The position numbers were made by a program, and so were the translations under genes. From Limnohabitans sp. Rim8 (lineage in GTDB: Bacteria; Pseudomonadota; Gammaproteobacteria; Burkholderiales; Burkholderiaceae_C), in NCBI GenBank assembly GCA_945877725.1, contig CAMDXR010000027.1:1-16809 (forward strand): a stretch of DNA of 16,809 nt, written 5' to 3'. Below the pieces are notes generated by a model. The model was not told the origin of the DNA. It did no database searches and was given only the letters and a program-made list of their open reading frames with translations. This document shows positions 6,256 through 13,781 of the stretch, piece by piece (position 1 is the first letter of the stretch; every line of letters begins with the position of its first letter).

Positions 6256-7053
6256 TTATAGCTTTTTTGAATCGGTGCCGGGGTTTGTTAATTCAGAATT
6301 GAAGCGTTCTTGCGTCAAAAATGTCTCGTCCTGCGGACTCAGATGACCCAAAAGACGGGCCTGAACAAGCAAATCAGGTCGATGCAATGCGGTCAGACGC
6401 AGACTTTGCTCCCGCCGCCAACGTTCAATATGGGCATGATGACCCGACATCAATTCAGCCGGAACCTTGCGTCCATGCCAATCCTCTGGGCGTGTGTAAT
6501 GCGGACTGTCCAGCAAGCCGTCCAGCGCTGGATTAAAACTATCCAATTGATGACTACCTGCATCGTTCAGTACACCGGGTTGCAAACGGGCCACTGCGTC
6601 GAGCAAGGCCATGGCCGCAATTTCACCGCCAGACAAAACAAAGTCACCCAAACTGATTTGCTGGTCGACGTATTGGTCTATAAACCGTTGGTCCACGCCT
6701 TCGTAGCGCCCGCACAACAAGACTGCCCCAGCGCTTTGCGACCATGTCTCGACTGCCGAATGGTTGAGCACACAACCAATGGGTGAAAAAAGGACCAACG
6801 GAGCGCGTATCTCATCCTGTCTGTCTGCTCGAATGGCGGTCACACATTTGAATAGGGGTTCGGCCATCATGACCATCCCGGGCCCGCCACCAAAGGAACG
6901 GTCGTCTACCCGACGGTAATTTCCTTCGGCATGGTCGCGGGGATTCCAAAAATGCACCTCGACCAAGCCCGCCTCGAAGGCTCGTCGTGTGATGCCGTTG
7001 CTCAACAACGGCGCAAATAACTCTGGAAACAGGGTGATGATGTCAAAGCGCAT
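6256..7053 (-). CDS. trmD: tRNA (guanine-N1-)-methyltransferase TrmD
   Basis: A 265-residue SPOUT enzyme that uses S-adenosylmethionine to methylate N1 of G37, next to the anticodon, in tRNAs with a G at position 36, and so prevents +1 frameshifting. Visible landmarks are DDRSFGGGPGM (50-60), the trefoil-knot cofactor loops LLCGRYEGVDQRFID (112-126) and ISLGDFVLSGGE (133-144), and the catalytic segment LDSFNPALDGLLDSPHYTRP, with Asp171 as the expected base. The ATG at 7053 follows a GGAGG ribosome binding site (7066-7062, spacing eight); an upstream GTG at 7068 overlaps that site and is rejected. It lies 27 bases after the rimM stop in the classic operon. Confidence 0.98.
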   Translation of the reverse strand: MRFDIITLFPELFAPLLSNGITRRAFEAGLVEVHFWNPRDHAEGNYRRVDDRSFGGGPGMVMMAEPLFKCVTAIRADRQDEIRAPLVLFSPIGCVLNHSAVETWSQSAGAVLLCGRYEGVDQRFIDQYVDQQISLGDFVLSGGEIAAMALLDAVARLQPGVLNDAGSHQLDSFNPALDGLLDSPHYTRPEDWHGRKVPAELMSGHHAHIERWRREQSLRLTALHRPDLLVQARLLGHLSPQDETFLTQERFNSELTNPGTDSKKL

Positions 7054-7080
7054 GGATGGCCCCTCCACGGCCGAAACAAC

Positions 7081-7698
7081 TCAGTAGTCGGGCTGCCAAT
7101 CAACCGTGATGCGTTTGCCGGGAATGTCAACACCGTCAACAAAGGCCCCAACAAAAGGAATCATGCGCTCTACAGGTTTACCACCCGATCCCTCTGCCGG
7201 GGCTTCAATCACCAATACGGTTTGGGGCCCCGTGGACATGAGGTCACGGACTTGACCCAAATCAAGCCCTTCACGGTTGACCACCTGAAGTCCAATGAGG
7301 TCAACCCAATAGTACTCACCCTCTTTGGCGGCGGGAAAGCTCGAACGTGGCACAAAAATGCGTGCACCACGCAAACTTTCGGCAGCATTCCGGTCATCAA
7401 TGTCTTGGGCAGATGCCACAACAGTGCCTGAATGGTCTTTGGCTTCCTTGATTTTCAGCATCAAGGGTTCTGTCCAAGAGAGGAGGCCGGGTGATGCCCG
7501 CTCTGTCCCGGTGGTGCGGGGCGGCTTCATTGGCCGGTCAGGGGGCAACAAAAACCAGCGCTTGGAAGAAAAAAGCGCCTCGGGTGAGGCGCTGTGGGGC
7601 AAGACCTTGAACCAGCCTTTGATGCCCCAGGCATCCGCTATGCGACCTATTTCAATGGCGTCAGTCGGCAGTGCGACTGTTTCCAAAACGGGACGCAT
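7081..7698 (-). CDS. rimM: Ribosome maturation factor RimM
   Basis: A 205-residue protein that binds S19 in the 30S head and helps 16S rRNA maturation. The N-terminal RimM domain begins with the conserved IEIGRIADAWGIKGWFKVLP (15-34). The C-terminal PRC-barrel domain covers about 125-205, with YYWVDLIGLQV and RMIPFVGAFVDGVD. It is longer than the enterobacterial protein owing to an inserted Pro/Arg-rich loop at about 52-75 between strands of the N-domain. The ATG at 7698 lies 16 bases after the rpsP stop; a TTG at 7710 is possible but less likely. No strong ribosome binding site is seen, consistent with translational coupling to rpsP. Confidence 0.96.
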   Translation of the reverse strand: MRPVLETVALPTDAIEIGRIADAWGIKGWFKVLPHSASPEALFSSKRWFLLPPDRPMKPPRTTGTERASPGLLSWTEPLMLKIKEAKDHSGTVVASAQDIDDRNAAESLRGARIFVPRSSFPAAKEGEYYWVDLIGLQVVNREGLDLGQVRDLMSTGPQTVLVIEAPAEGSGGKPVERMIPFVGAFVDGVDIPGKRITVDWQPDY

Positions 7699-7714
7699 GG
7701 CCAAGGCCAACCGA

Positions 7715-7966
7715 TCAGACTGCGGCTTTACCGGCTTGACGGATCAGACGGTCCACCGTGGGGGAAGCCTGAGCACCCACGCTCTTCCAGTAGGTCAGAC
7801 GGTCTTGTGCAATGCGCAGACCTTCTTCGCCACCTTTGGCTGTGGGGTTGTAAAAACCGATGCGCTCGAGGAAACGACCATCGCGACGAACGCGCTTGTC
7901 AGCAACGACGATGTTGAAAAAAGGACGTGCTTTAGAGCCGCCGCGGTTCAAACGAATAACAACCAT
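7715..7966 (-). CDS. rpsP: 30S ribosomal protein S16
   Basis: An 83-residue protein with the full S16 pattern: MVVIRLNRGGSKARPFF at the start, VVADKRVRRDGRFLERIGFYNP in the middle (key part RRDGRFLERIGFYNP) and RLTYWKSVGAQASPTV at the end. S16 is a primary binder of the 16S 5' domain and is needed for 30S assembly. The start has an AAGGA ribosome binding site with six-base spacing. It is the first gene of the operon with rimM, trmD and rplS; the promoter and a leader hairpin lie at 8044-8110. Confidence 0.99.
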   Translation of the reverse strand: MVVIRLNRGGSKARPFFNIVVADKRVRRDGRFLERIGFYNPTAKGGEEGLRIAQDRLTYWKSVGAQASPTVDRLIRQAGKAAV

Positions 7967-8043
7967 GATTTATCCTTGGGTGGTTGGGTATCTTGGGAAC
8001 AAATGCCCAGATGCCCGGTATCCTTCAGCGTTTGAGACACGCA

Positions 8044-8061
8044 ACTGGCCACCCGGCCAGT
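8044..8061 (-). promoter_or_regulatory. Hairpin in the rpsP operon leader
   Basis: On the minus strand ACTGGCC-GGGT-GGCCAGT forms a perfect seven-base-pair stem with a four-base loop. It lies within about 15-30 bases of the predicted transcript start and has no U run, so it is not a terminator. It could protect the 5' end or take part in feedback control of ribosomal protein synthesis; this is inference. Confidence 0.45.
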
Positions 8062-8081
8062 GACACACTGAAAAGCCTGCC

Positions 8082-8110
8082 ATTATACAACGGGAGCCTA
8101 GCCTTGCCAC
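8082..8110 (-). promoter_or_regulatory. Sigma-70 promoter of the rpsP-rimM-trmD-rplS operon
   Basis: Read on the minus strand there is GTGGCA (8110-8105, four of six matches), a 17-base spacer, and a perfect TATAAT (8087-8082). The predicted start near 8075 gives a leader of about 110 bases before rpsP. The -35 box lies over the TTG start codon of the divergent acetyltransferase gene. Confidence 0.6.
8092..8096 (+). promoter_or_regulatory. Ribosome binding site that fixes the TTG start of the acetyltransferase
   Basis: GGGAG lies seven bases before the TTG at 8104. No ATG with a ribosome binding site is available near the start of the conserved domain. Confidence 0.6.
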
Positions 8111-8625
8111 TCATCCGACCCAGCCGTGAAGAAGATATCCCGGCCATCACTGCTATTTACCGCCACCACGTCCTGACCGGAACCGGGACCTTCGAGATAG
8201 ATCCACCCTCCGAGACTGACATGGCCAGCCGCCGTGCGGATGTACTTTCCAAAGGCCTGCCTTACTTGGTGTTAGAGCAGGACAAGGTGGTTTTGGGCTT
8301 TGCCTATTGCAATTGGTTTAAACCACGTCCGGCTTACCGATTTTCGGCTGAAGACTCCATTTACTTGGCGTCCAACGCGCACCGCAGGGGTTTAGGCAAG
8401 GCCTTGTTGGCCGAGCTTTGCAGCCGGGCAGAGCGTGCGGGGGTTCGCAAGTTGCTGGCCGTCATAGGAGATTCGAGCAACGCTGGGTCAATAGGCTTGC
8501 ACCAAACATTGGGCTTCAGCCATGTGGGCGTTCTTAAATCTTGCGGCTGGAAATTTGACCGTTGGCTGGACGTTGTGATGATGGAAAAACCTTTGGGTGC
8601 GGGCGACAGTTCAGCTCCGCAATAA
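8104..8625 (+). CDS. GNAT N-acetyltransferase, phosphinothricin/methionine-sulfone acetyltransferase type
   Basis: A 173-residue protein transferring acetyl from acetyl-CoA to an amino group of a small substrate. The pattern is that of the Pat/MnaT subgroup: IRPSREEDIPAITAIYRHHV at the N-terminus, GTGTFEIDPPS, GFAYCNWFKPRPAYRFSAEDSIYL, the acetyl-CoA loop HRRGLGKALL (93-102), and the end GLHQTLGFSHVGVLKSCGWKFDRWLDVV (key parts GLHQTLGF and GWKFDRWLDVV). Members act on phosphinothricin, methionine sulfone or sulfoximine; the natural substrate here is not known. TTG at 8104 is chosen for its GGGAG ribosome binding site and because the domain starts at once; upstream ATGs at 7984 and 8011 would add an unrelated extension through the rpsP promoter. 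The TM2 gene follows eight bases after the stop. Confidence 0.9.
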   Translation: MPLIRPSREEDIPAITAIYRHHVLTGTGTFEIDPPSETDMASRRADVLSKGLPYLVLEQDKVVLGFAYCNWFKPRPAYRFSAEDSIYLASNAHRRGLGKALLAELCSRAERAGVRKLLAVIGDSSNAGSIGLHQTLGFSHVGVLKSCGWKFDRWLDVVMMEKPLGAGDSSAPQ

Positions 8626-8633
8626 TCAACCCC

Positions 8634-9080
8634 ATGAAAAACAAAACTATCGCGACTTGGTTGACTTTTTGGGGTGGCCCTTTGGGTTTACATCGCTTTT
8701 ACCTAAAGGGTTTGGGGGACATGCTGGGTTGGTTGTTGCCCGTTCCAACAGCACTGGGCTTTTATGGGCTTGAACGGGTCAAGCAACTGGGCTTAGACGA
8801 TACGCTGAGTTGGTTGTTGATTCCATTTTTAGGCTTCACGATTGCGGGTTGCGCCCTCAACGCCATTGTTTATGGTTTGATGCCACCCGAAAAATGGAAT
8901 GCCAAGTTCAATCCTCAAGCCCATCCAGAGGCTAAACCCGGCCAAACCAATTGGGCCACGATAGGCGGTATTGCCATTGCTTTGCTGATTGGCACAGCGG
9001 TCTTGATGTCCAGCCTGGCTTTCAGTTTTCAAAGGTATTTTGAATACCAAATTGAAGCAGCCCGACAGATCAGTCAGTGA
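8634..9080 (+). CDS. TM2-domain membrane protein
   Basis: A 148-residue inner-membrane protein. The N-terminal part has the TM2 hallmark FWGGPLGLHRFYLKGLGDM (12-30), a short hydrophobic pair of segments with a GLHRFY turn. Further hydrophobic spans lie at about 60-82 and 108-131, the last followed by a short charged tail. Function of bacterial TM2 proteins is not established. The ATG at 8634 starts the family pattern; the frame is open further upstream but that part overlaps the acetyltransferase gene. With only eight bases between the genes and a weak ribosome binding site, translation is probably coupled to the acetyltransferase. The stop is 27 bases from the convergent folK stop, with no clear terminator between. 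Confidence 0.85.
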   Translation: MKNKTIATWLTFWGGPLGLHRFYLKGLGDMLGWLLPVPTALGFYGLERVKQLGLDDTLSWLLIPFLGFTIAGCALNAIVYGLMPPEKWNAKFNPQAHPEAKPGQTNWATIGGIAIALLIGTAVLMSSLAFSFQRYFEYQIEAARQISQ

Positions 9081-9107
9081 CCCGCGCTGGGATGCCCGTG
9101 ATAAAGG

Positions 9108-9596
9108 TCATGGCTTGTCCCACGCCACAACTTGAATGGCCTGACCCGAAACCCGTTTGAAATCTGTGGCCGTCACGCTATCCGGTATCAAATCGGCCAT
9201 GGGATAGAGCACAAATGCCCGCTCGCGCCACCGAGGATGCGGCAAGGTCAGGCGCGGACTGCTGACACGGGCATCGCCATACAGGAGTAAATCGAGATCC
9301 AGCGTTCGCGGTGCGTTCACAAACAGGCGCTCGCGCCCAGCGATCTGCTCAAGCGCCAGCAAGGCGTCCATCAATTCGGGGGCCGTCAAATGCGTTTTGA
9401 TTTGAGCTACGGCGTTGATAAAGTCAGGGCCTTGAGCTTGATACGGCGCCGTGCGGTACAGGCGGGAGCGGCCTGTCAAATCAGTGCCAGGCAAGTGGTT
9501 CAGACTTTCAAAAGCCAGCAAAACCGTGTTTTGGGGATCGCCCAAGTTGGCCCCAATCGCGACAAAAGCGTCCACAGGATCGCGCGTGAGGTTCAC
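9108..9596 (-). CDS. folK: 2-amino-4-hydroxy-6-hydroxymethyldihydropteridine pyrophosphokinase (HPPK)
   Basis: A 162-residue cytoplasmic enzyme that transfers pyrophosphate from ATP to 6-hydroxymethyl-7,8-dihydropterin in folate synthesis. Visible motifs are VAIGANLGDP (12-21), SRLYRTAPY (44-52), GPDFINAVA (56-64), and the signature APRTLDLDLLLYGD (95-108), whose Asp100 and Asp102 bind magnesium, followed by LPHPRWRERAFVL. The start is GTG at 9596, supported by an AGGAG ribosome binding site seven bases upstream that lies in the 20-base gap after pcnB. It is the last gene of the five-gene operon; the pcnB-folK order is common in proteobacteria. Confidence 0.97.
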   Translation of the reverse strand: MNLTRDPVDAFVAIGANLGDPQNTVLLAFESLNHLPGTDLTGRSRLYRTAPYQAQGPDFINAVAQIKTHLTAPELMDALLALEQIAGRERLFVNAPRTLDLDLLLYGDARVSSPRLTLPHPRWRERAFVLYPMADLIPDSVTATDFKRVSGQAIQVVAWDKP

Positions 9597-9603
9597 CCTA
9601 GAA

Positions 9604-9608
9604 CTCCT
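9604..9608 (-). promoter_or_regulatory. Ribosome binding site that fixes the GTG start of folK
   Basis: AGGAG on the minus strand, seven bases before GTG at 9596, entirely inside the gap between the pcnB stop and folK. It decides for GTG at 9596 over a second in-frame GTG seven codons later. Confidence 0.7.
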
Positions 9609-9616
9609 GCAAGAGA

Positions 9617-11188
9617 TTATTCGGCGCTGCCCGAACTTGAAGTTGTTTCGCCTGAAGCACCCGGCTTGCGCCGACGGCGACGGCGCTTTTTGGGGCCGCC
9701 ACCCTCGTCTGACTCCGATGAATTTGATGCAGGCAACTCAGGTTTTGTCTCCCCCTGACCATCAGTCGCCCTAGAAGATGAAGCCCCCTCAGGTCTGGGC
9801 GCACGGCGGACTCGCGGCTTGGGTACTTGCTCTGCCTTGACGGCCTGCACCAAGTCTTCCCGCTCTGCATCACTCGCCATACTGAACTCTTGCCACCAGT
9901 CGGCCAAGCGCTCATCCACTTCCTGAATTTCCGCCCGCAAACGCAAGAAGTCAAAACCAGCCCGAAAACGGGCCTGTTCGACCAGTCCAAAGGGTGAACT
10001 GCCTAAACGTTTTTCAAATCGCGGTTGCATCATCCAGATTTCACGCATGTCTGCGGCCAACTTGCCCCGGCCCGAGACATCGCCAATGCGGGCCTCAAAA
10101 ACTTCATCAATCGCATCCTGCAAGGCTGGATGCGGATGGTCCTTTCGAGCCAATCTAAGGGCCCAGCCTTCACGCACATCGGCCCACAACACACAAGCCA
10201 ATAAAAAACTGGGGGCGACCGGTTTGCCTTCGCCAACACGGCGATCGGTATCGGACAGGGCAACGTGCACAAAAGGAGTTTCGGCACGCTCCACCACGAC
10301 ATCCAGTAAGGGATAAATGCCTTTGGAAAGTCCCAAATTTTTGAGTTGCGCTATGGATGCCAAGGCATGACCTGTCTGCAACAATTTGAGCATTTCATCA
10401 AACAAACGACTTTGTGGCACATCGGCCAAAAGCGCCATGGATGCTGCCAGAGGTTTGGCAGTTTTAGCCTCAAGTTTAAAGCCCAAGGGGCTGAGTTTGG
10501 CGGCAAAACGGACGGCACGGATGATGCGCACAGGGTCTTCACGGTAACGCGCTACCGGGTCGCCGATCATTCGCAGCACACGCTTCTTGGAGTCCTGAAT
10601 GCCGCCGTGATAGTCCACCACACATTGCGATTCGGGGTCGTAATACATGGCATTGACCGTGAAATCGCGTCGGGTGGCGTCTTCGTCCTGCGGCCCCCAA
10701 ACGTTGTCACGCAGCACCCGGCCGGATGAATCCACCGCATGCTTCATCCCCGCCAATTCGCTCTTGCTGGTGCGCTCGTTGCCTTTGACTTGCTCAGCTG
10801 CAGCGTTGTCCAGATGGGCGCGAAAAGTGGATACCTCAATCACCTCGTTGTCACGGCCTCGACCGTACACAACGTGCACGATTCGAAAGCGACGGCCAAT
10901 GATGAAGGCTCGGCGAAACAGGCCCTTGACTTGCTCGGGGGTGGCATCGGTGGCGACATCAAAGTCTTTGGGCCGCAAACCCACCAACAAGTCGCGCACA
11001 GCGCCGCCAACAATGTAAGCCTCGTAACCGGCTTGTTGCAAGGTTCTGACCACCTGCACCGCGCGCTCGTCCACCAAGTTGGGGTCAATGCCATGCACCG
11101 ATGCGGGAACTTCGGTGCGCCGTCCAAAGTCGGGCTTGTTGCTTTTGGGCGATTTGCCCATCAGCCTGTTAATGAATTTAGTGATCAT
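9617..11188 (-). CDS. pcnB: Poly(A) polymerase I
   Basis: A 523-residue class II nucleotidyltransferase that adds 3' poly(A) tails to RNA and so promotes its decay. Visible motifs are GGAVRDLLVGLRPKDFDVAT (61-80) with the metal-binding pair Asp75/Asp77, the IIGRRFRIVHV segment (96-106) that separates PcnB from CCA-adding enzymes, RRDFTVNAMYYD (173-184), and the RNA-binding part around YREDPVRIIRAVRFAAKL. The C-terminal tail is low in complexity and very basic (KKRRRRRRK at 500-508), a usual RNA-binding extension of PcnB. The start ATG at 11188 overlaps the stop of the HAD gene as ATGA. The product should act in the cytoplasm, with folK following after 20 bases. Confidence 0.97.
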   Translation of the reverse strand: MITKFINRLMGKSPKSNKPDFGRRTEVPASVHGIDPNLVDERAVQVVRTLQQAGYEAYIVGGAVRDLLVGLRPKDFDVATDATPEQVKGLFRRAFIIGRRFRIVHVVYGRGRDNEVIEVSTFRAHLDNAAAEQVKGNERTSKSELAGMKHAVDSSGRVLRDNVWGPQDEDATRRDFTVNAMYYDPESQCVVDYHGGIQDSKKRVLRMIGDPVARYREDPVRIIRAVRFAAKLSPLGFKLEAKTAKPLAASMALLADVPQSRLFDEMLKLLQTGHALASIAQLKNLGLSKGIYPLLDVVVERAETPFVHVALSDTDRRVGEGKPVAPSFLLACVLWADVREGWALRLARKDHPHPALQDAIDEVFEARIGDVSGRGKLAADMREIWMMQPRFEKRLGSSPFGLVEQARFRAGFDFLRLRAEIQEVDERLADWWQEFSMASDAEREDLVQAVKAEQVPKPRVRRAPRPEGASSSRATDGQGETKPELPASNSSESDEGGGPKKRRRRRRKPGASGETTSSSGSAE

Positions 11189-11853
11189 TCTTGAAAGAGT
11201 TCGAGGATGCGCCAGCCACGCTCAATGGCCAGTTGACGCAACCGAGCGTCAGGGTTCGTTGCCACCGGATGGTGGGCTTTTTCCAAAAGAGGGAGGTCGT
11301 TCATGGAGTCTGAATAGAACGTCATCTCCACATCGCTCCAAGTCAGTCCTTGCTGCTGCAGCCACAGCGCAACACGGGTGACTTTACCTTCTCTGAATGA
11401 AGGGGTCCCCTTGATCTCGCCAGTGATCCAGCCCGAGGCATCGCGTTCAAGCTCCACGGCGATCAATTCGCTCACCCCAAAAGCCTGGGCAATTGGACGC
11501 GTGACAAACTCGTTGGTGGCCGTCACGATGACAACGACATCCCCTGCATGCTGATGCGATCGTACCAGCGCCAGCGCCTCTGGCGTGATGCGGGGCCGAA
11601 TCACTTCGTCCATGTAACGGGCATGGGCACGGGCTGCCTCGGTGGCACCCCGCTCCCGAGCGGCCAAGGTTGCAAAGCGCACATAGTCATGTATGTCGAG
11701 TGTTCCCGCTTGGTAATGCGCATAGAACTCGTCATTTCGCTGATTGAAGATAGCAGGGTCGTTCCAGCCCATCTCGGTTGTGAACACCCCCCAGGTGTGG
11801 TCGGAATCCAGTGGCAAGAGCGTGTGATCCAGGTCGAACAACGCGAGTTTCAT
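11185..11853 (-). CDS. HAD-superfamily subfamily IB phosphatase
   Basis: A 222-residue soluble hydrolase. HAD motifs in order: DLDHTLL (7-13) with nucleophile Asp7 and acid/base Asp9, motif II Thr111 in VTATNEF, motif III Lys157 in REGKVTR, and motif IV SDSMNDLPLL (181-190). A helical cap lies between residues about 15 and 90, as in SerB-like IB enzymes. The substrate is not evident; histidinol-phosphate or phosphoserine phosphatase-like activity are the usual guesses for this family. The gene overlaps both neighbours by four bases (ATGA), hda upstream and pcnB downstream, so translation is coupled. This position between hda and pcnB is typical of Burkholderiales, as far as I recall. Confidence 0.93.
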   Translation of the reverse strand: MKLALFDLDHTLLPLDSDHTWGVFTTEMGWNDPAIFNQRNDEFYAHYQAGTLDIHDYVRFATLAARERGATEAARAHARYMDEVIRPRITPEALALVRSHQHAGDVVVIVTATNEFVTRPIAQAFGVSELIAVELERDASGWITGEIKGTPSFREGKVTRVALWLQQQGLTWSDVEMTFYSDSMNDLPLLEKAHHPVATNPDARLRQLAIERGWRILELFQE

Positions 11854-12536
11854 TGATTCTCCAGCATGGCACGCACTAACGGAATAGTCAGAGCGCGTTG
11901 CGTTTGCAAAGCATAGTGGTCCAAATGGTCCAATAATTGCATGAGACTGCCCAAGTCGCGCGAAAAGCGATTGAGCATATAAGACATGACTTCATCACTT
12001 AAGAACAATCCTCGGGCATCCGCCTCTTGACGCAACACGGATCGTCGTGCGGGTTCATCCAGCAGCTCAAGTCCGTGGACGTGGCCCCAACCGAGGCGAC
12101 TGCGCAAATCGTCACGCAATTTGAGGTCAGCAGGGGGCAAAGTGCCCGCCGCCAAAACCCAACGTGGCACGCCCACCCGGGGGGTGAGTGCGTTCACAAA
12201 CCAATTGAAAGCGGTGTGTTGCTGTTCTAGGTTGTACAGATGGACATCGTCCATCAGCACGGCAGTCCATTCGTCCTTGAATTCAGGCGGATTCAAGGTA
12301 TGCGCGTCTAGCCAACCGACTTGCGCACCCTGCTCTTTCAGTGCGTGGTGTACTGCGTGCAGCAGATGTGTCTTGCCCGATCCGCTTTCGCCCCATAAAT
12401 AACTGGGTACCGGCGAACGACTGCTGGATGAGGTCCACAACCGAAGATGTCCAACTGCCGCTTCATTGGGACCTGCAAAAAAATTATCCAGTGTGGGCGA
12501 TGACGCCAGACCGATCTCCAGAGCCAGTTGCTTCAT
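11850..12536 (-). CDS. hda: DnaA-related regulatory protein Hda
   Basis: A 228-residue AAA+ protein. With the sliding clamp it stimulates ATP hydrolysis by DnaA after initiation (RIDA), preventing over-replication. The N-terminus MKQLALEIG is a clamp-binding motif of the QL-x-L type, the Hda hallmark. Walker A is GESGSGKTH (49-57), Walker B is AVLMDDVH (92-99), and sensor regions follow (LKLRDDLRSRLGWG). The DNA-binding domain IV of DnaA is absent, as expected, so the protein is short. It starts in an ATGA overlap with the permease gene and ends in another with the HAD gene. DnaA itself is not in this window. Confidence 0.93.
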   Translation of the reverse strand: MKQLALEIGLASSPTLDNFFAGPNEAAVGHLRLWTSSSSRSPVPSYLWGESGSGKTHLLHAVHHALKEQGAQVGWLDAHTLNPPEFKDEWTAVLMDDVHLYNLEQQHTAFNWFVNALTPRVGVPRWVLAAGTLPPADLKLRDDLRSRLGWGHVHGLELLDEPARRSVLRQEADARGLFLSDEVMSYMLNRFSRDLGSLMQLLDHLDHYALQTQRALTIPLVRAMLENQ

Positions 12537-13624
12537 GCTTTGTCGGATTCCTGCCCAGCTTCACTGGCACCACTATTTTGGTACAGGTCGCTTTGCAAAT
12601 ATTGGCGACGCAAGCGGCGCAGTGCCACCAGTAATACGGCGCTGGCTGGCAGTGCGATCAACACCCCCACAAAACCCAGCACCTGACCGAAGGCCATCAA
12701 GGCCAGTATGACGGCCAGAGGGTGCAGACCGATGCGCTCGCCCACCAAGCGCGGCGTGAGCACAAAACTTTCAATGAGTTGGCCCAAGCCAAACACCACG
12801 GCAACCATGATCACCGCTTGCCCGGATGCAAACTGAAGCAGGCCCGCCAGCAATGCCAACACCAAGCCCAAGCCAAAACCCAGATATGGAACAAAAACGG
12901 CGAGACCCGTGAACAAGCCAATCGGCAGAGCCAGATCCAGGCCAAAGAGCCGGAGCCCGACCGAATAAAAAACCGCCAAAGCGAGCATGACCAACAACTG
13001 CCCGCGCAAGTATTCACCCAATACCGTATCGCTCTCCTGCATGAAGCTGTCAAAAGTGCCTCGCCATGCGGGAGGCACCAACTCAATCACGCCGCTGACC
13101 AATCGGGTCCAGTCGTGCAACAAGTAAAACAAGGCCACAGGCACCAGCACGGCATAGCCTATCAAGGCCAAAGCCACACTGCCACCCAATTTGATGGATG
13201 ACATCAGGGGTGCCCACCAGTCTTCACGATTGGCACCCAGATAGCCCACAAGCTGGGCTTTAAGGTCACGCAAATCGAGCGAAACGTTAAAGCCTAGTTG
13301 GGTCAGCAAAGGATTGAGCGCATCGCCCAATCGATCCAGCAGCAGGGGCAATTGCTGCTGAAGAAGCGGTAACTCCTTCACCAGAATAGGCACCAACAGC
13401 AACAATATCCCGAGCAATGCCAGGATGGCCAGGGCCTCCACCATCAGCACAGCCAAAACCCGTGGCAGCCGCCCCCTGGTCACACCCTCCAAGCGCAAAA
13501 CCAAAGGATGCAATACGTACGCCATGACCGCCGCAACGACAAAGGGTGCCAGCACGGGGGCCAGCAACCAGAAAACCACGACGGCCACCAAGGCAACACC
13601 GAACCATGCGGCCAGGCGGGTCAT
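12533..13624 (-). CDS. AI-2E family (PerM-type) inner-membrane transporter
   Basis: About 363 residues with the AI-2E transporter layout: several hydrophobic segments near the N-terminus (AAWFGVALVAVVVFWLLAP and following), an extra-membrane middle part rich in Leu/Gln (LLQQQLPLLLDRLGD), and a C-terminal group of membrane spans including LALPIGLFTGLAVFVPYLGF and LTPRLVGERIGLHPLAVI. Family members export signalling molecules, ions or unknown substrates; the substrate cannot be named. Start is uncertain: ATG at 13624 has no clear ribosome binding site, and TTG at 13648 would add eight residues. It is the first gene of the operon with hda, HAD, pcnB and folK and diverges from purM. Its stop overlaps the hda start as ATGA. 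Confidence 0.92.
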   Translation of the reverse strand: MTRLAAWFGVALVAVVVFWLLAPVLAPFVVAAVMAYVLHPLVLRLEGVTRGRLPRVLAVLMVEALAILALLGILLLLVPILVKELPLLQQQLPLLLDRLGDALNPLLTQLGFNVSLDLRDLKAQLVGYLGANREDWWAPLMSSIKLGGSVALALIGYAVLVPVALFYLLHDWTRLVSGVIELVPPAWRGTFDSFMQESDTVLGEYLRGQLLVMLALAVFYSVGLRLFGLDLALPIGLFTGLAVFVPYLGFGLGLVLALLAGLLQFASGQAVIMVAVVFGLGQLIESFVLTPRLVGERIGLHPLAVILALMAFGQVLGFVGVLIALPASAVLLVALRRLRRQYLQSDLYQNSGASEAGQESDKA

Positions 13625-13699
13625 CAAAAATGGAAGTGGTGCTTGCAAGGGGTTCTCGATTTTTGCAATGGCTGGATCTGAGCGGTCAGGGTCAACCCT

Positions 13700-13705
13700 T
13701 AAAAT
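13700..13705 (+). promoter_or_regulatory. Candidate -10 box of purM in the divergent purM/permease gap
   Basis: TAAAAT matches the sigma-70 -10 consensus at five of six positions, and the predicted start would give a leader of about 70 bases before purM. No good -35 box is seen. On the opposite strand TTGACC (13695-13690) could be the -35 of the permease operon, without a clear -10. A short inverted repeat agggt-ca-accct lies at 13688-13699. Confidence 0.3.
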
Positions 13706-13781
13706 AGTGCCTGATTTTAGTCTGCCAGTCCGTTTATTGGCCCCTCATTCTTTATTTACCTGCCCCTTTTGGGCCAAAACC

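Noticed and set aside
10047..11018. Plus-strand frames antisense to pcnB (10047-10316, 10346-10729, 10647-11018)
   Set aside because: They mirror a gene with all PcnB motifs and show no motif of their own.
13425..13781. N-terminal extension of purM by 119 codons
   Set aside because: It is antisense to the permease gene and absent from the PurM family; the ATG at 13782 starts the conserved pattern.
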